Of a stretch of 64,000 bases of DNA, positions 45,202 through 55,442 are shown in pieces. A program made the translations under genes and the position numbers. Under the pieces are notes generated by a model. It was not told the DNA's origin. It was given only the letters and a program-made list of their open reading frames with translations, and searched no databases. Source of the DNA: Neurospora tetraspora (Eukaryota; Ascomycota; Sordariomycetes; Sordariales; Sordariaceae); contig NW_026944385.1 in the NCBI RefSeq assembly GCF_033439725.1, forward strand, positions 2,513,001 to 2,577,000, read 5' to 3'. Positions within the stretch are counted from its first letter, which is position 1, and every line of letters begins with the position of its first letter.

Positions 45202-47934
45202 TCACCCGCCATCCGTGGGTTGTAACTCAATTCCGCTGTCCCTATCTTGCGTCTGTTTCCCCCAGGACTGCTGTTGTCCGTTCTGTTCGTTGATAAACTT
45301 GGCCGCGAGTCGCGGCATGAGAACGCCGGGTTCCGGCGTGAAAATACTCTCATCATCCTCGAGGTCGGTATCGTTGATGCTATCGTTGATGGTATCCGTA
45401 TCACCCTCGCCGGCAGCTTCTTCTCTTTCCCGGGCCTCCCGAGCCTCTACCTCTTCAGGGGTAAGGACCCGCCCACCAATCTCGACGTCGCTTGCCTTTA
45501 TCTGGTACGCCAGCGCACGCTTCCCTTCCTTTATCAGCTCTTCTGTCCAGCCCAAACACCGTTTAAGACTCTGGTTAATCTTCTGGCTGTCTGACAGCAA
45601 CTGCTGATGCTTGGATAGATCCAGCCGTAACCTCTCTTCGTCCTTTTCTCGTCGTTCGGCATCGCGGAGCGCTTTCGTGGCCGGCGTCATGTCAGCGGAA
45701 TCCTCCGACCCTGAGAGATCGTCATCTTCGTCTTCCAACTCCTCCGTCAGTGTATCCCGTTCCCCGTCTTCTGCTCCTAGCTCGCTGCCCTCTTCGCTGA
45801 GGGCGTCCAGATCGGCCCCGGCCAAAAGCCCGGCGTCAGCTGGAGAGGCGACTAGGGCGGGCCCGACGCTTAACCGCCCCGAGCGGGACAGGCGCTTGTA
45901 GGCCCGAAGCTCAGCCGTCTGTTTCCGCAGTTGCCTTTCCAGAGTGCGGTTAATCGCCTCAAGACTTGCGTTCGTAATCTGCAAATCCTGGACCTTCCGC
46001 TCCCGTCGGGCGTTTGCAACAAGGTCTGATATCTCCTTGTCCTGCGGAGATGACTTTGATGGGCTGCTTGCCGAGCCCCGCCTGGGTTTACCTTCTCCTC
46101 CACTCTCTTCCCCATCTACTTCATCCTCCTCATCTTCCTCGGCGACAAAGTCCTCCGCAGCCTGGAGAAGTGAAGCGAATCCACCAGAGGCCATGTTTTC
46201 AGACAAGGAGCTGAATGGAGCGGGTACGGATAGAACAGAAGGCGATGGTGCTTCCGAAGGAGGCCGAGAGCTATATGGCGTCATAACTCTGGCCACTGCT
46301 GGTGGTTCGGCCATGACTAGGCTGCTGGGGCGACTGGATATCGATCCACTTGCAGGTCGAGAGGGAAGTTCGTTGAGAGATTTGCGTTTCGTTGATTGCC
46401 CATTAATAGGCGCCGGTCCGGGCTGGTCAGTCAGGGACTTGCGCTTCACGGACTCTCGGTTTAAAGAAGCGCTAGTCGAGACAGGGGATCGAGGCGAGTT
46501 CATAGCCGATAGACTCCCACTCCTTCCGGATGTCTGAGGCGTTAGCTTAATGGGTGATGTAGGTTTATTAACATAGTGTGTCTGAGAGAGCACACTTTGC
46601 GGCCTGTTCGAAGGTGCCCTGGACGCTGTTGATACCACTGACGATGGCCTGGACCGGGTTCTCACCGGAGGCTCCGGGTCAGATGCGCCGTTGGCGTAAA
46701 CAAACTTGCTCAGGAGTTTGTCCTGTTGCTGGAACGGCGCTCCTAGGGATGGGGAAGGGGAGGCCGGACCCGGGCTCTCCTTTGGTGGTATTGTGCCTCC
46801 ATTTGCGTAGAAAAAAGAAGAGGACTTGGCCGGTTGGAGCACAGGGGGTCTCCCTTGGGCTGGTGATCTCGGTGTCGCCTCGGAGGCATAGAAGAATTTT
46901 GAGTCGGGATCCTGCCTGGGGCCCCCTACGTCGGAAGCTGGGCTGAAGGTAACGATGGGTCGTCGGGGGTCGTCGGTGGTTTGTGAGGTTATAGACAAGC
47001 TCGATCGCGTATCCCACTGGTCGTTCCGGTCGAGACTGGGAGTACCGAGAGGGGTCGTAGTGGTGCTGTTGACACGGCTTGGTCTAGACGCGGTTCTCGG
47101 GGTGCTGCTTATTACCGACTCGGGTCTTCGCCTTGTCGTGGAGGTTGAGACGGTGGATGCGGTCGAGACTCGGGCTGTGGTGGTGACCTTTGGGGTAAGG
47201 GGTACCTTGTTGAGGCCTCTTGCGACGGAGGCCGTTTGCGGCTGTCGGGTGGTTGTGGTTGATGCCCGATCGTAGGGCATTCTGGCCACGGTCGGCGACT
47301 GCGTGTTCGACGATCTGTCCATTCCTGATTTTAGGTTCGAGTGCGCTGCCGCACCATGTTGGCTTGCGCGGGCCTTGGAATTCCGGGACGAGGTGGAAGT
47401 CGGGGTCGCTGCGCCGGCACGAGATGCAGCGGCAGAAGAGGATGCAGCTGCAAACGCGAGGACGACTGGTGGTGCGGAGGAGGGAGTTGGAGTTGAGATG
47501 GAGGAGCTCTTTCCGGTGGTGCTGCTACTGCTGTTGTTGCTGGCTTTGCTGCTACTGCTAATAACAGTGCTCGATCGGTGGCTTCCGTTTGGTCGGGAAG
47601 AGGTCGAGATATGTGCTGTTCGCGCTCCGGAAGGGGTGATGGTGGTGGTCACAATTGCCGCAGGTGGTTGTTTCCTTGCTTTTCTGGCGCCTCGTAAGGG
47701 ATCTTGGTCGGAATCGAGAGCTTGTGGCGACGGCGACGAGACTGGTTTGGGTCTGGAGGAGGGAGAGGGTGAGGGCGACCTGTGGTTGTTGTTGTTGTTT
47801 ATCGTGGGCTTGCCGGAGACTGGAACAGCGAGGGAGACGGGTCTCGGCGGGAGTGGTGAGGTTGAGCGCGAGGTCCCCATGTTGGGACCCGGCCGAGGGG
47901 GAAAATGCGCAATGGATTGGGGTCTTAGGGGCAT
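45202..47934 (-). CDS. Long Ser/Pro-rich coiled-coil protein, unknown function
   Basis: A single exon of 910 residues from the ATG at 47934 (MPLRPQSIAHFPPRPGPN). An upstream in-frame ATG at 48108 would add 58 residues of unlikely composition. The first 600 residues are disordered, Ser/Thr/Pro/Arg-rich, with several asparagine and serine runs. Two spaced copies of a short motif, KFFYASEATP and SSFFYANGGTIPPKE, plus KFVYANGASDPEPP, form a three-fold F-[FV]-YA-x-G repeat. A coiled coil follows (residues about 655-720: NARRERKVQDLQITNASLEA, INRTLERQLRKQTAELRAYK), then an acidic stretch and a second coil (DAERREKDEERLRLDLSKHQ, SQKINQSLKRCLGWTEELIK). It may be a cytoskeletal or cell-end scaffold; that is speculation. 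Confidence 0.75.
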   Translation of the reverse strand: MPLRPQSIAHFPPRPGPNMGTSRSTSPLPPRPVSLAVPVSGKPTINNNNNHRSPSPSPSSRPKPVSSPSPQALDSDQDPLRGARKARKQPPAAIVTTTITPSGARTAHISTSSRPNGSHRSSTVISSSSKASNNSSSSTTGKSSSISTPTPSSAPPVVLAFAAASSSAAASRAGAATPTSTSSRNSKARASQHGAAAHSNLKSGMDRSSNTQSPTVARMPYDRASTTTTRQPQTASVARGLNKVPLTPKVTTTARVSTASTVSTSTTRRRPESVISSTPRTASRPSRVNSTTTTPLGTPSLDRNDQWDTRSSLSITSQTTDDPRRPIVTFSPASDVGGPRQDPDSKFFYASEATPRSPAQGRPPVLQPAKSSSFFYANGGTIPPKESPGPASPSPSLGAPFQQQDKLLSKFVYANGASDPEPPVRTRSRPSSVVSTASRAPSNRPQSVLSQTHYVNKPTSPIKLTPQTSGRSGSLSAMNSPRSPVSTSASLNRESVKRKSLTDQPGPAPINGQSTKRKSLNELPSRPASGSISSRPSSLVMAEPPAVARVMTPYSSRPPSEAPSPSVLSVPAPFSSLSENMASGGFASLLQAAEDFVAEEDEEDEVDGEESGGEGKPRRGSASSPSKSSPQDKEISDLVANARRERKVQDLQITNASLEAINRTLERQLRKQTAELRAYKRLSRSGRLSVGPALVASPADAGLLAGADLDALSEEGSELGAEDGERDTLTEELEDEDDDLSGSEDSADMTPATKALRDAERREKDEERLRLDLSKHQQLLSDSQKINQSLKRCLGWTEELIKEGKRALAYQIKASDVEIGGRVLTPEEVEAREAREREEAAGEGDTDTINDSINDTDLEDDESIFTPEPGVLMPRLAAKFINEQNGQQQSWGKQTQDRDSGIELQPTDGG

Positions 47935-49188
47935 TGCAGCTGCTGGTGCAGGTGCAGACGCAGGGTTCGGTAGGCGACAGGGAGCGCCGACGCTGTGAAC
48001 ACTAACAGATGGGAAGGTCCTCCGGCTACTGGTTGAACCCCCCAATTCTGACTGGGCGACATTGCCAAACAAGACAACACAATACAAGACACTGGTGTAC
48101 CGTGACACAGGTTGGAATGGCTGAAATCACTGGGCAGGGTGGAAGGGAGGAACGGAAGAGATGGAAAGAGCACTTTAGGGCAGTGTTCCAGGTTGGGATG
48201 AGAGATTTGTCCTCAGGGTGAAAAGGGATAAGAGACAGGAGTTTCTTATTCCAGATTCCAGACTTGCGCCAAGTAATTGCAGGAGCACAACATAAACCTA
48301 GACTCTTCAAGTAGTGTACCCAACCTTACCAACCTTCCATTACCTCTGGCCGAAAAGCCATTAACCATTCATTGATCATTCTTTGACCATGCGATCTGAT
48401 CGAGTCACTCTCTCTTCCGTCCCGTGGTCACATCACCTCATCCAAACAAGTGCATTGAAGCCGACTCCTAACCTCCTACCAGTGCCTTTCTTTCTTGGAC
48501 GTCTACTTGTTGAGCGAGTTTTACAATACAGTACCCTGCATCCCGGACTGTCCGTTCCATAAATACCACAAATAAATACTTGGAAACCGAGATACGGCAA
48601 AGGCTCTTTCATTTCGTCTACCGCGGTTTCCCCTATAAGGAGTGTTAGGGATCGTTAAGGATCGGAAATTGGCAAAGTTACATTGGATTTACGGCATTGG
48701 TCGCATTTGCATAACAGCGACCCCGCCGCGCCTCGGGGTTTTGGGTCGGCCCCACATGTCACCCGACGACTTGGGGCACCGGGCCGGGCACCCTTGTCCC
48801 GCCGTCGCTGTAACAGGGCGCTGGCAGCGACACCCAATGTGGGGTCCTGTCCTTTCTTTTTTGGAGATTTGCAGTTCGATTCACCATCATTTCATCCCAA
48901 CTTGGACGAAACCCTTCCAGGTACCCAGCTGCGCAACTGAATCACAAGATCCAACCAAGAAACCAAGAACCAGACTTCACTATCTCGTCGGCTGACATCC
49001 CATCTGCACTTCGTCACCTACACTAAAGCAGACGCCGCCGTCGATCACCTATCCAACCCCGCGATATCGCGCCAGTCGCGCTTATCCCCATCAGTCGATA
49101 CAGCCATCAATGCCGCCATAACATACGACCACTCTTCCCCGCCTCTACCAGCAATACCCCCGCGACAGCCGCGCAACCCCCCGCCACC
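47935..49188. other. Divergent intergenic region
   Basis: About 1.25 kb upstream of both the coiled-coil protein and the cytochrome-b5-like protein. The part nearest 49189 is C-rich 5' leader. No repeat or RNA gene seen. Confidence 0.5.
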
Positions 49189-50295
49189 ATGGCCCTGCTA
49201 GGCATTTCCTTGATTGTCGCCTCCGTCGTCCTCCTCGTCTTGCGCCGACCAGAATGGATTCAGCAGTTCTGGACGAGTCTCTACCGTCAAGCATCGCAGA
49301 ACCAGCTTCCCCGTCCACCGCAGCGTCCTATACCGCGCATAGAGGAACCTAAACCAGAAGATGATCAGGTCAACAAGAAGGAAAAGGAGAAGAAGAGGAT
49401 ATCGACCCCCGAGAAAGTAGTATCTCCTCCACCACCACCAGTGGTGATCCAGGAAAATGGCATCACCGATAATCCCGATTCTCCTCGCGAGGAGCAGACA
49501 ACCCCCAAAGCCTCGGCGGCCATCCCCAGCGATTCGGTCCCGGCATTCACCCTCTCTGTTCCCGAACTACCCCAACAACCCAAGGTTGAGGAGGAGGAGC
49601 CTACACCGGCCGTGACATCATCAACCTCGACCTCGACCTCGACCTCGACCCCTAGCATGATGATGCCCCCTCCTCCCGTCCCCGCGCGTGGTGGCCTCTC
49701 CGCCAACCTCCTTCGCCAACCCGGAACCTCCACACTTCCCCTACCGGGCGGCGGTCCCCTCCCAAACCGATCATCCGGTGGCGGCAGCGGTCCCCTCCCG
49801 AACCGGGGCCCCGGAGGCGGAGGTGGTCTCTTCCCGCCCCCCACCCACAGCACCAAACCCGCAAAGCCCTCGCGCGCCGTCGTCCTCACACCCGGCCACT
49901 CCCCTCTCGACTGGGCCCGGCTATCAGGGCACCCGACCGCAGACCTGCGCGGCTTACCCAAGGGGACCCCTTACCTGCGCGTGACGCCGAGCATGCTCAA
50001 GAAGATGACGGGCCGCAAGGGCAAGGACGCGTGGATGGTGCTGGGCGGGCGGGTGTACAACATCACGCCCTATATCCCTTTCCACCCGGGCGGCGAGCTG
50101 GAGCTGCTCAAGGGCGCGGGGAGGGACGGGACGAAGCTGTTTGGGGAGATTCATCCGTGGGTGAATTATGAGGGCATGTTGGCTGCTTGTTTGGTGGGGA
50201 TTTCTGTTAGTGAGGAGGATGGGGAGGCTGCGCTTGCTGCGGCAAAGAACGCAGGAGGTGGAGGTGGAGGGGGAAGTATGGAGGAGATGGATTAA
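49189..50295 (+). CDS. Membrane-anchored cytochrome-b5-like protein (Irc21 type)
   Basis: A single exon of 368 residues. An N-terminal anchor (LLGISLIVASVVLLVLRRPE, residues 3-22) is followed by about 210 residues of charged and proline-rich linker. The linker includes a gacctc-microsatellite-encoded Ser-Thr run (49624-49650) and a repeated GPLPNR. The b5 domain covers roughly 265-345: YLRVTPSMLKKMTGRKGKDA, WMVLGGRVYNITPYIPFHPG, GELELLKGAGRDGTKLF, then EIHPWVN. The HPGG histidine and the later HPWVN histidine are the expected axial haem ligands. The HPWVN ending and VLGGRVYNITPYIPFHPGG match yeast Irc21 and the b5 domain of NCB5OR rather than classical ER cytochrome b5. Acts presumably as an ER electron carrier; the partner is unknown. 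It ends in a Gly run and SMEEMD. Confidence 0.88.
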   Translation: MALLGISLIVASVVLLVLRRPEWIQQFWTSLYRQASQNQLPRPPQRPIPRIEEPKPEDDQVNKKEKEKKRISTPEKVVSPPPPPVVIQENGITDNPDSPREEQTTPKASAAIPSDSVPAFTLSVPELPQQPKVEEEEPTPAVTSSTSTSTSTSTPSMMMPPPPVPARGGLSANLLRQPGTSTLPLPGGGPLPNRSSGGGSGPLPNRGPGGGGGLFPPPTHSTKPAKPSRAVVLTPGHSPLDWARLSGHPTADLRGLPKGTPYLRVTPSMLKKMTGRKGKDAWMVLGGRVYNITPYIPFHPGGELELLKGAGRDGTKLFGEIHPWVNYEGMLAACLVGISVSEEDGEAALAAAKNAGGGGGGGSMEEMD

Positions 50296-51385
50296 AGGTG
50301 TTGACATGTAATTTGGGCGGTGTGTCAGGGGGCGCAAAGACGAAGGGGAGGCTGTGTGTGTGATACCTTAGAATCATCCTTGGCATAAAATCTCACAAAG
50401 CTCCACGGCAATGTGTGGATTGTGAGATTAGAAAGGCATGTTGGAAGACATTTGAGAAGTTATAGATGGATAGCGCTGCCTGTGCCGGATAGTATATACC
50501 CGCAGACGCGGCCACTTTATAGAAATGATACCCCCTAGAGGCAGATAAATAATCTCATGATGCATCTTCACGTTCATGGTTCCATTTCTTCCATCTTCCA
50601 CAGCCATAGCTACCTTCAGCCAAGCTAGATATCAATTTGACCGCTTGGCAAGTTACAATTGTTGTACAAAAACAGAGGCGTGTGGTTCCATAGACTAATG
50701 TGATTCGCATGCTCTCTGTAGCGGACACTCCTGACATTTTCCACAGGGGAAGGGAGTCATATCAGATGACATGATTGTCACTCCCATACGGTTCTTCTCG
50801 TGGCATTACGTGGGGATAAACCACGGGAAAGATAGGATTAAAATGTTTGTAATCATGATGATGAATAGAGCTGAGGTTCTAGTTGAGATGCCTGGCACTC
50901 CCGTAGGGTTTTTTCTCGTGGCACTACGTGAGGATAAATCATAGGAAAGCAAGGATCAAAAAGTTTGTAGTAGTGATGATGAACAGAGCTGAGTTTCTCT
51001 AGGTTGGCCTGTTACCTTTCCTTTTTCCTTTCCTGCACACATTTTTGGGTATTAGTCCTCCCTCGCCTTCGCACGCATGTCTCAATCCCCACTGCAGATA
51101 CCCAGCTCACGCCGTTAGTCGACGCTGGTATCACACCAATATCGTCCCTCGAAGATCTCTTCCACACATACATCTCCCGCCTATCCGCTTCGTCGTCCAC
51201 AATCTATAACCCAGCCAATAGCCTCTATAGCTGGCCATCTATATGTCCCATCCCGGGACGAAGATACAAGACTCCCTCATGCCTCCACACCTTCTTCGGA
51301 CCTGTCTTCTTCAACAGGAGCTCACGAATCAACGGAAGCGTAGCCACAACGAGCCGCAAAGCCACTACACCAGATAGTCGCCTTT
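50296..51385. other. Intergenic region with degenerate 117-bp tandem repeat
   Basis: 3' flanks of the b5-like and DnaJ genes, which converge here. A diverged tandem duplication (50778-51001) is the only structure found. Confidence 0.55.
50778..51001. repeat. Diverged 117-bp tandem duplication
   Basis: Two consecutive copies share ACTCCC, TTCTCGTGGCA, TACGTG, GGATAAA, AGTTTGTA-like and GATGATGAA blocks at a constant spacing of 117 bp. Most differences are transitions. Confidence 0.85.
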
Positions 51386-53069
51386 CTATGACGAGGTCTT
51401 CGGTACGTTGGGCACGTCGGCGGCCGTGGCCGCAGCCTGGGCGGAGTGAGTGGACCCCTTATCGCTGCTGTGGCGATGCTTCTTCTTCTCCTTGTCCTTC
51501 TTCTTGGACTCCTTTTCCTTCTTCAAGTTGGCCTCGGCGACCAGCTGCTCGAAAGCCATGTAGTCACCCTCCTCTTCGGGGGAACGCTTAGCCTGTTCGT
51601 TTCGTTAGCAAGTTGTCTAGTCAAATATGACAAAAGAGGTGAATCATACCTTTGAGCAGATTTCACCAATAATCACCAAAGCCTCGGCTCTCTCCAGCCG
51701 CTTCGCCAAGGGGATCTTCTTGTCCTGCAATACCGCGTCGCACACATCTCTGAGCACGCTCTGGATTTCAAACTTGCTTCCCCTCCAGGCCGCCGTCAGA
51801 ATCTTGCCGGTGACTCTCCTTTCATACTCCATCTTCTTCTCCTCGGTCCAGTCCTCACCACCTAGCTGTTCCATGCGGGCCATCTCCTCCATGCTTTGCT
51901 GGGCGTCAATGGCGCTGCTGATGGTGTTCCATGTGTCCTTGACCATAGTACCCTTGTCCTTCATGCGGCTCAGGAATCCTCCCATTCCAAAGAACTTTTG
52001 GCTGCGTAGCAAAGCGGTGGCCTTGCTGACGTAGGTTTGACCGATGGCGTGAAGGATATCGAGACCGAAAGATTCCATCTTGAGTTCCTCCACCTCCAGG
52101 CGCATTTTTTCCTGGAAGGAATGCGTGACATCCTTGCCCTTGTCGGTTTCGGTCCAGATGGAGATGCGATCAAGCAGCTTCTGCGCGAGGGTGTTGACGC
52201 GCTCTTCACGAATTCGTGCGCGCTCCTTCTCGTAAGCGGCGAGTTGCTCGCGCTGTTCCTTGGAAAGACCGCCCTTCTTCTTATCCTTGCCCTTCTTGTT
52301 GACGTCGGTATTAGACTCCTCAGTCCCGGCTAGAACCTCGTCCGCAGGCCTGTCCATCAAGGCAGGGCGAATAGGGATCTGCATGCGACTCCCGCTGCGA
52401 GGAGTGGACGTGCCTGAAGGAGGCGCTGGCGAGGGCGATGGGGATGGGACCTTGGGTGCGGCGGCAGGGGCAGCAGACGCCTCATCCTCGACCACAACCT
52501 TGGGGGGAGCAGAGGTGGAGGCGTCTGCGGGAGTGGCGCCAGCAGCGGTCTTGAGGCTCTCCTTGACAGCCTCGTCAGTACCGGGGAACTCGCCTCCTTC
52601 GGCGGCGGCGGCTGCCTCCTCTGCCTCCATTTCGGCCATGCTGATTTCCATGGTGGCAGTCAGGTCCTTCATCAAACTGATCTCGCCAATCCAGTCTACG
52701 AAGGCCTCGCCACCGAAAATACTTGTGAAGAACTCGGCGGGATCGACGAAGCCCTCGGTGGGCCGGGCAGACTCCTTGCCATACTTGTCGTAAGCTGCGC
52801 GGAGGTCGGAATCGGACAATACTTGGTAGGCCTCACCAATCTGCTGGAACCTTTCGTGGGCGGTAGGGTCGTCGGGGTTCTTATCTGTTGAAGGAGAGAA
52901 AGCGATGTCAGTCTAGTGTTGTTTGACAAACCAACTCGCAAAAGGAGTGGTGCCGTGACCTACCGGGATGGTGAACAATGGCGAGCTTGCGATAGGCCTT
53001 CTTGATCTCGAGCTCAGTCGCAGTGGGCTTGACGTTCAAGACGTCATAGTAAGCGGTATCGACCACCAT
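51386..53069 (-). CDS. DnaJ/Hsp40 co-chaperone (Caj1/Djp1 type, DnaJ-X domain)
   Basis: Three exons, 53069-52964, 52884-51650 and 51592-51386, give 515 residues. The J domain (5-70) begins [20 protein letters not shown] and has the Hsp70-stimulating HPD at 34-36 (VHHPDKNPDD), with HPD split by the first intron. It is followed by [15 protein letters not shown] DnaJ-X region follows: [27 protein letters not shown], then after a Pro/Ser linker [36 protein letters not shown] and [20 protein letters not shown]. That architecture matches yeast Caj1, Djp1 and Xdj-like cytosolic co-chaperones linked to membrane-protein targeting and peroxisomal import. The tail is Lys/Glu-rich ([18 protein letters not shown]). 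There is no cysteine-rich zinc domain. Confidence 0.93.
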
Positions 53070-54482
53070 TGTGGTGGCTGGCGGAGTCGCAGAAAGATAG
53101 AACTGTGAGTGGGTTATAATTTGGATATCGCCGAGTTGCGTTGTTGGACGAAAGCAGCGGGTGCGTTTGCTTGGTCTCGATACCGGATCGCGATTTTTTA
53201 GAGGAGTCTGCAGGTGCCGATCAGGGACTTTTAATCACCACGGCAAAGGGGAAAGAGAAGACGTTCACACGTCCAAGTAAAGAAGAAAAAAAAACTGGAG
53301 ATCCCTTGGCAGTTTTGAAAAAAGGAATTATTGGAAACCAGAGCTGAGGGCAACAGCAAAGCAAAGTTGATTGACTTTCTGAGTGAGGACGACAAGGTTG
53401 AAATGTGCCAATGGCCCGATAGAAGGTGGGAGATTGTAGATGGAACCCGACACAGCCCAGTCAAATTACGGGCGTTGACGTCGGTCGGGTCGTCAGGTTG
53501 CGACGCTGGGACTAACTGCGAGGTGCACTGAGGTGTCGGCGCTGTCAACTGAATGCAATGCCACTGGAGTTCGAGGTGTCAATGCGGCTACGTATCTGCT
53601 TGCTGAGTTGGTTCCGTTCAGGTGTCCATTCCAAGTGGAAGTCGAACAACCGAAAGTTTTGAAGTCCGGATTTAAACCCAACTGAACGAGTACAGGACAT
53701 AACGGGACGAGATCATGGCATCTGCAAAACTGACTCAAGTCGAGCGACAGGAAAAGCCGAATGCGAAAATTCACGAGGAAACCCGACCCAGGAAGGAGCC
53801 CTCCCGTCTGTCTTCCCGCCGCTGCCCCTGTGCTACAGCGTGCCGCCGTGCTGTCCGTCAGTGGGTGAAGTTGCCAAGACCCGGGGGTACGTACCCAAGG
53901 TGGGCCGGCGGGGTTCAACGGGGCCTGTGATGATCGCGATCCGCTGACGTCGGCCTGCATTTTTCACCGGCCTTTTCCGCTGTTCTGGCCCGTGTCAATG
54001 TCACAGCCGACGGTGAGATAAAGCCCGGGTCACAGTGAGTGGTGGCCGGTGACCGGAGCCTGCCGGATGGATCTTTAGCACCGTCACGGACCCGATCTTC
54101 CGGTCGCCGTTACCGCGATACTTCAACGCCGCTGAGGCCGGAAAACTCTCGTAAGCCCATGAGATAACACCCGCACAGTTGGGCAACTGAAGGTCCATGT
54201 GATACGTGTCCAGCCTACACTCCCAAGACATCCCAAATCATATTCTTGGCGGCGCATCCCAAACCCTAGCGAGCCTAGCAAACCAAGGATTTGATAAGTC
54301 GTCTTCATTTCGTCGCTAATAACCATAAATGACCTGCTTCTTCTCATACCCACCTGTTCCATAAAACTCCGCGCAGAGCAACGCCAAAAGAAGAGAGAAA
54401 TAAAAGAAAAGCCCAAACATGACCTTCAACCGAACCGAATCAACGCCGAGACCATGTCCTCTTAGATCCTCATCGACGGGAG
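53070..54482. other. Intergenic region
   Basis: About 1.4 kb between the DnaJ gene start and the UDP-rhamnose gene 3' end. No gene supported; contains the palindrome GGGTACGTACCC at 53885-53896. Confidence 0.5.
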
Positions 54483-55442
54483 TCATTGAATCCCCGCCGC
54501 CTTCATCCGCTCAAAGCACCTCCTATAAGCTTCATGCACTTCGGGTATCTCATAGCCGTACTCCTTCAACTTGCTCGTCAACTTTGTTGTATCCAGCTTG
54601 CAGTTGCTGCGCCCAGCCTTGATCACCTTGGCTTGCTCCTCCAGGCTAAAGTTCTTCCACGTCACCATAGGTCGCACGATATCCCGAAACAGTGTCAGGA
54701 CCTCATTGTGCGAGATGGCCCCGGGATTCGTAAAGTTGTAGATGCCCACCTCCCCGTGTTCGGCAAGCAAGATGGACGCCGGCAAAAGGTCCGTCAGAAT
54801 GCTGTTGCTGTTGGGAATGTCCACCACCCTCTCGTACTGAGAAATCTTGGTCACAAAGTTTCGCGGGTGCAGGTCGTCTGATACAGGCATTCGCAGACGC
54901 AGGATAAGGCAATTGTTGTAATGCTTCATTATCTGAACCAGCTTGTCAGCCTCATGATACAGCCACAAGTCAAAAGTCTGGAGACTTACCTCTTCGACGT
55001 GGGCCTTAGTCATCGAATAGAAACTGCCCGCAAAATTGGCCGGGTCCGTCTCCAAAAAGCCAGGACCATCCCATGGATGAGCATCGTCGTACTGATAGAT
55101 ACAACCCGTGGCAAACACGATGATGTGGATGCCCCTTGTAAAGCAGCAGTCCGTCAAGTTGAGTGTTCCCACGACGTTGGACCTCATGGTGGCCTCCCTG
55201 TTGTCTTCACACCAGTCCACATTGGGCCGTCCGGTACAACCCGCTGCGTTCAGCACATGGGTGGGATTCACTCTATCGAGCTCTGCCAGGACAGCCTCCC
55301 GGTTCTCCATACGGATGGTGGTTGTGTAGACCTCCTTCCCCTGGCTCTCTAGCAACGCCTTTAGGTGGCCCGCAACCCATCCATCGCCACCCCATATAAG
55401 AAAGCAGTTGGGTTTGTTGCCGTTCGTGGTCTCGGTAGCCAT
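54483..55442 (-). CDS. UDP-4-keto-6-deoxyglucose 3,5-epimerase/4-reductase (UDP-rhamnose synthesis)
   Basis: Two exons, 55442-54990 and 54932-54483 (57-nt intron), give 300 residues. The enzyme converts UDP-4-keto-6-deoxyglucose to UDP-L-rhamnose with NADPH; fungi split this from the 4,6-dehydratase, as in Botrytis. Visible marks are the nucleotide-binding loop FLIWGGDGWVAGHL at the start, PTHVLNAAGCTGRPNVDWCE, the YxxxK pair in SFYSMTKAHVEE, LRLRMPVSDDLHPRNFVTKI and GIYNFTNPGAISHNEVL. These match plant NRS/ER and the C-terminal half of RHM proteins closely in order and spacing. Splicing is inferred because it joins VEE to IMKHYNN as in the plant enzyme; unspliced RNA would also stay in frame with 19 extra residues. 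No dehydratase partner is in this window. Confidence 0.92.
   Translation of the reverse strand: MATETTNGNKPNCFLIWGGDGWVAGHLKALLESQGKEVYTTTIRMENREAVLAELDRVNPTHVLNAAGCTGRPNVDWCEDNREATMRSNVVGTLNLTDCCFTRGIHIIVFATGCIYQYDDAHPWDGPGFLETDPANFAGSFYSMTKAHVEEVSLQTFDLWLYHEADKLVQIMKHYNNCLILRLRMPVSDDLHPRNFVTKISQYERVVDIPNSNSILTDLLPASILLAEHGEVGIYNFTNPGAISHNEVLTLFRDIVRPMVTWKNFSLEEQAKVIKAGRSNCKLDTTKLTSKLKEYGYEIPEVHEAYRRCFERMKAAGIQ

Noticed and set aside
49115-49126. ACATACGACCA resembling the 5' end of Neurospora 5S rRNA
   Set aside because: The match stops after 11 bases and no internal control region follows.
51004-51591. 195-codon plus-strand frame
   Set aside because: Overlaps the 3' end of the DnaJ gene antisense and has no family features.
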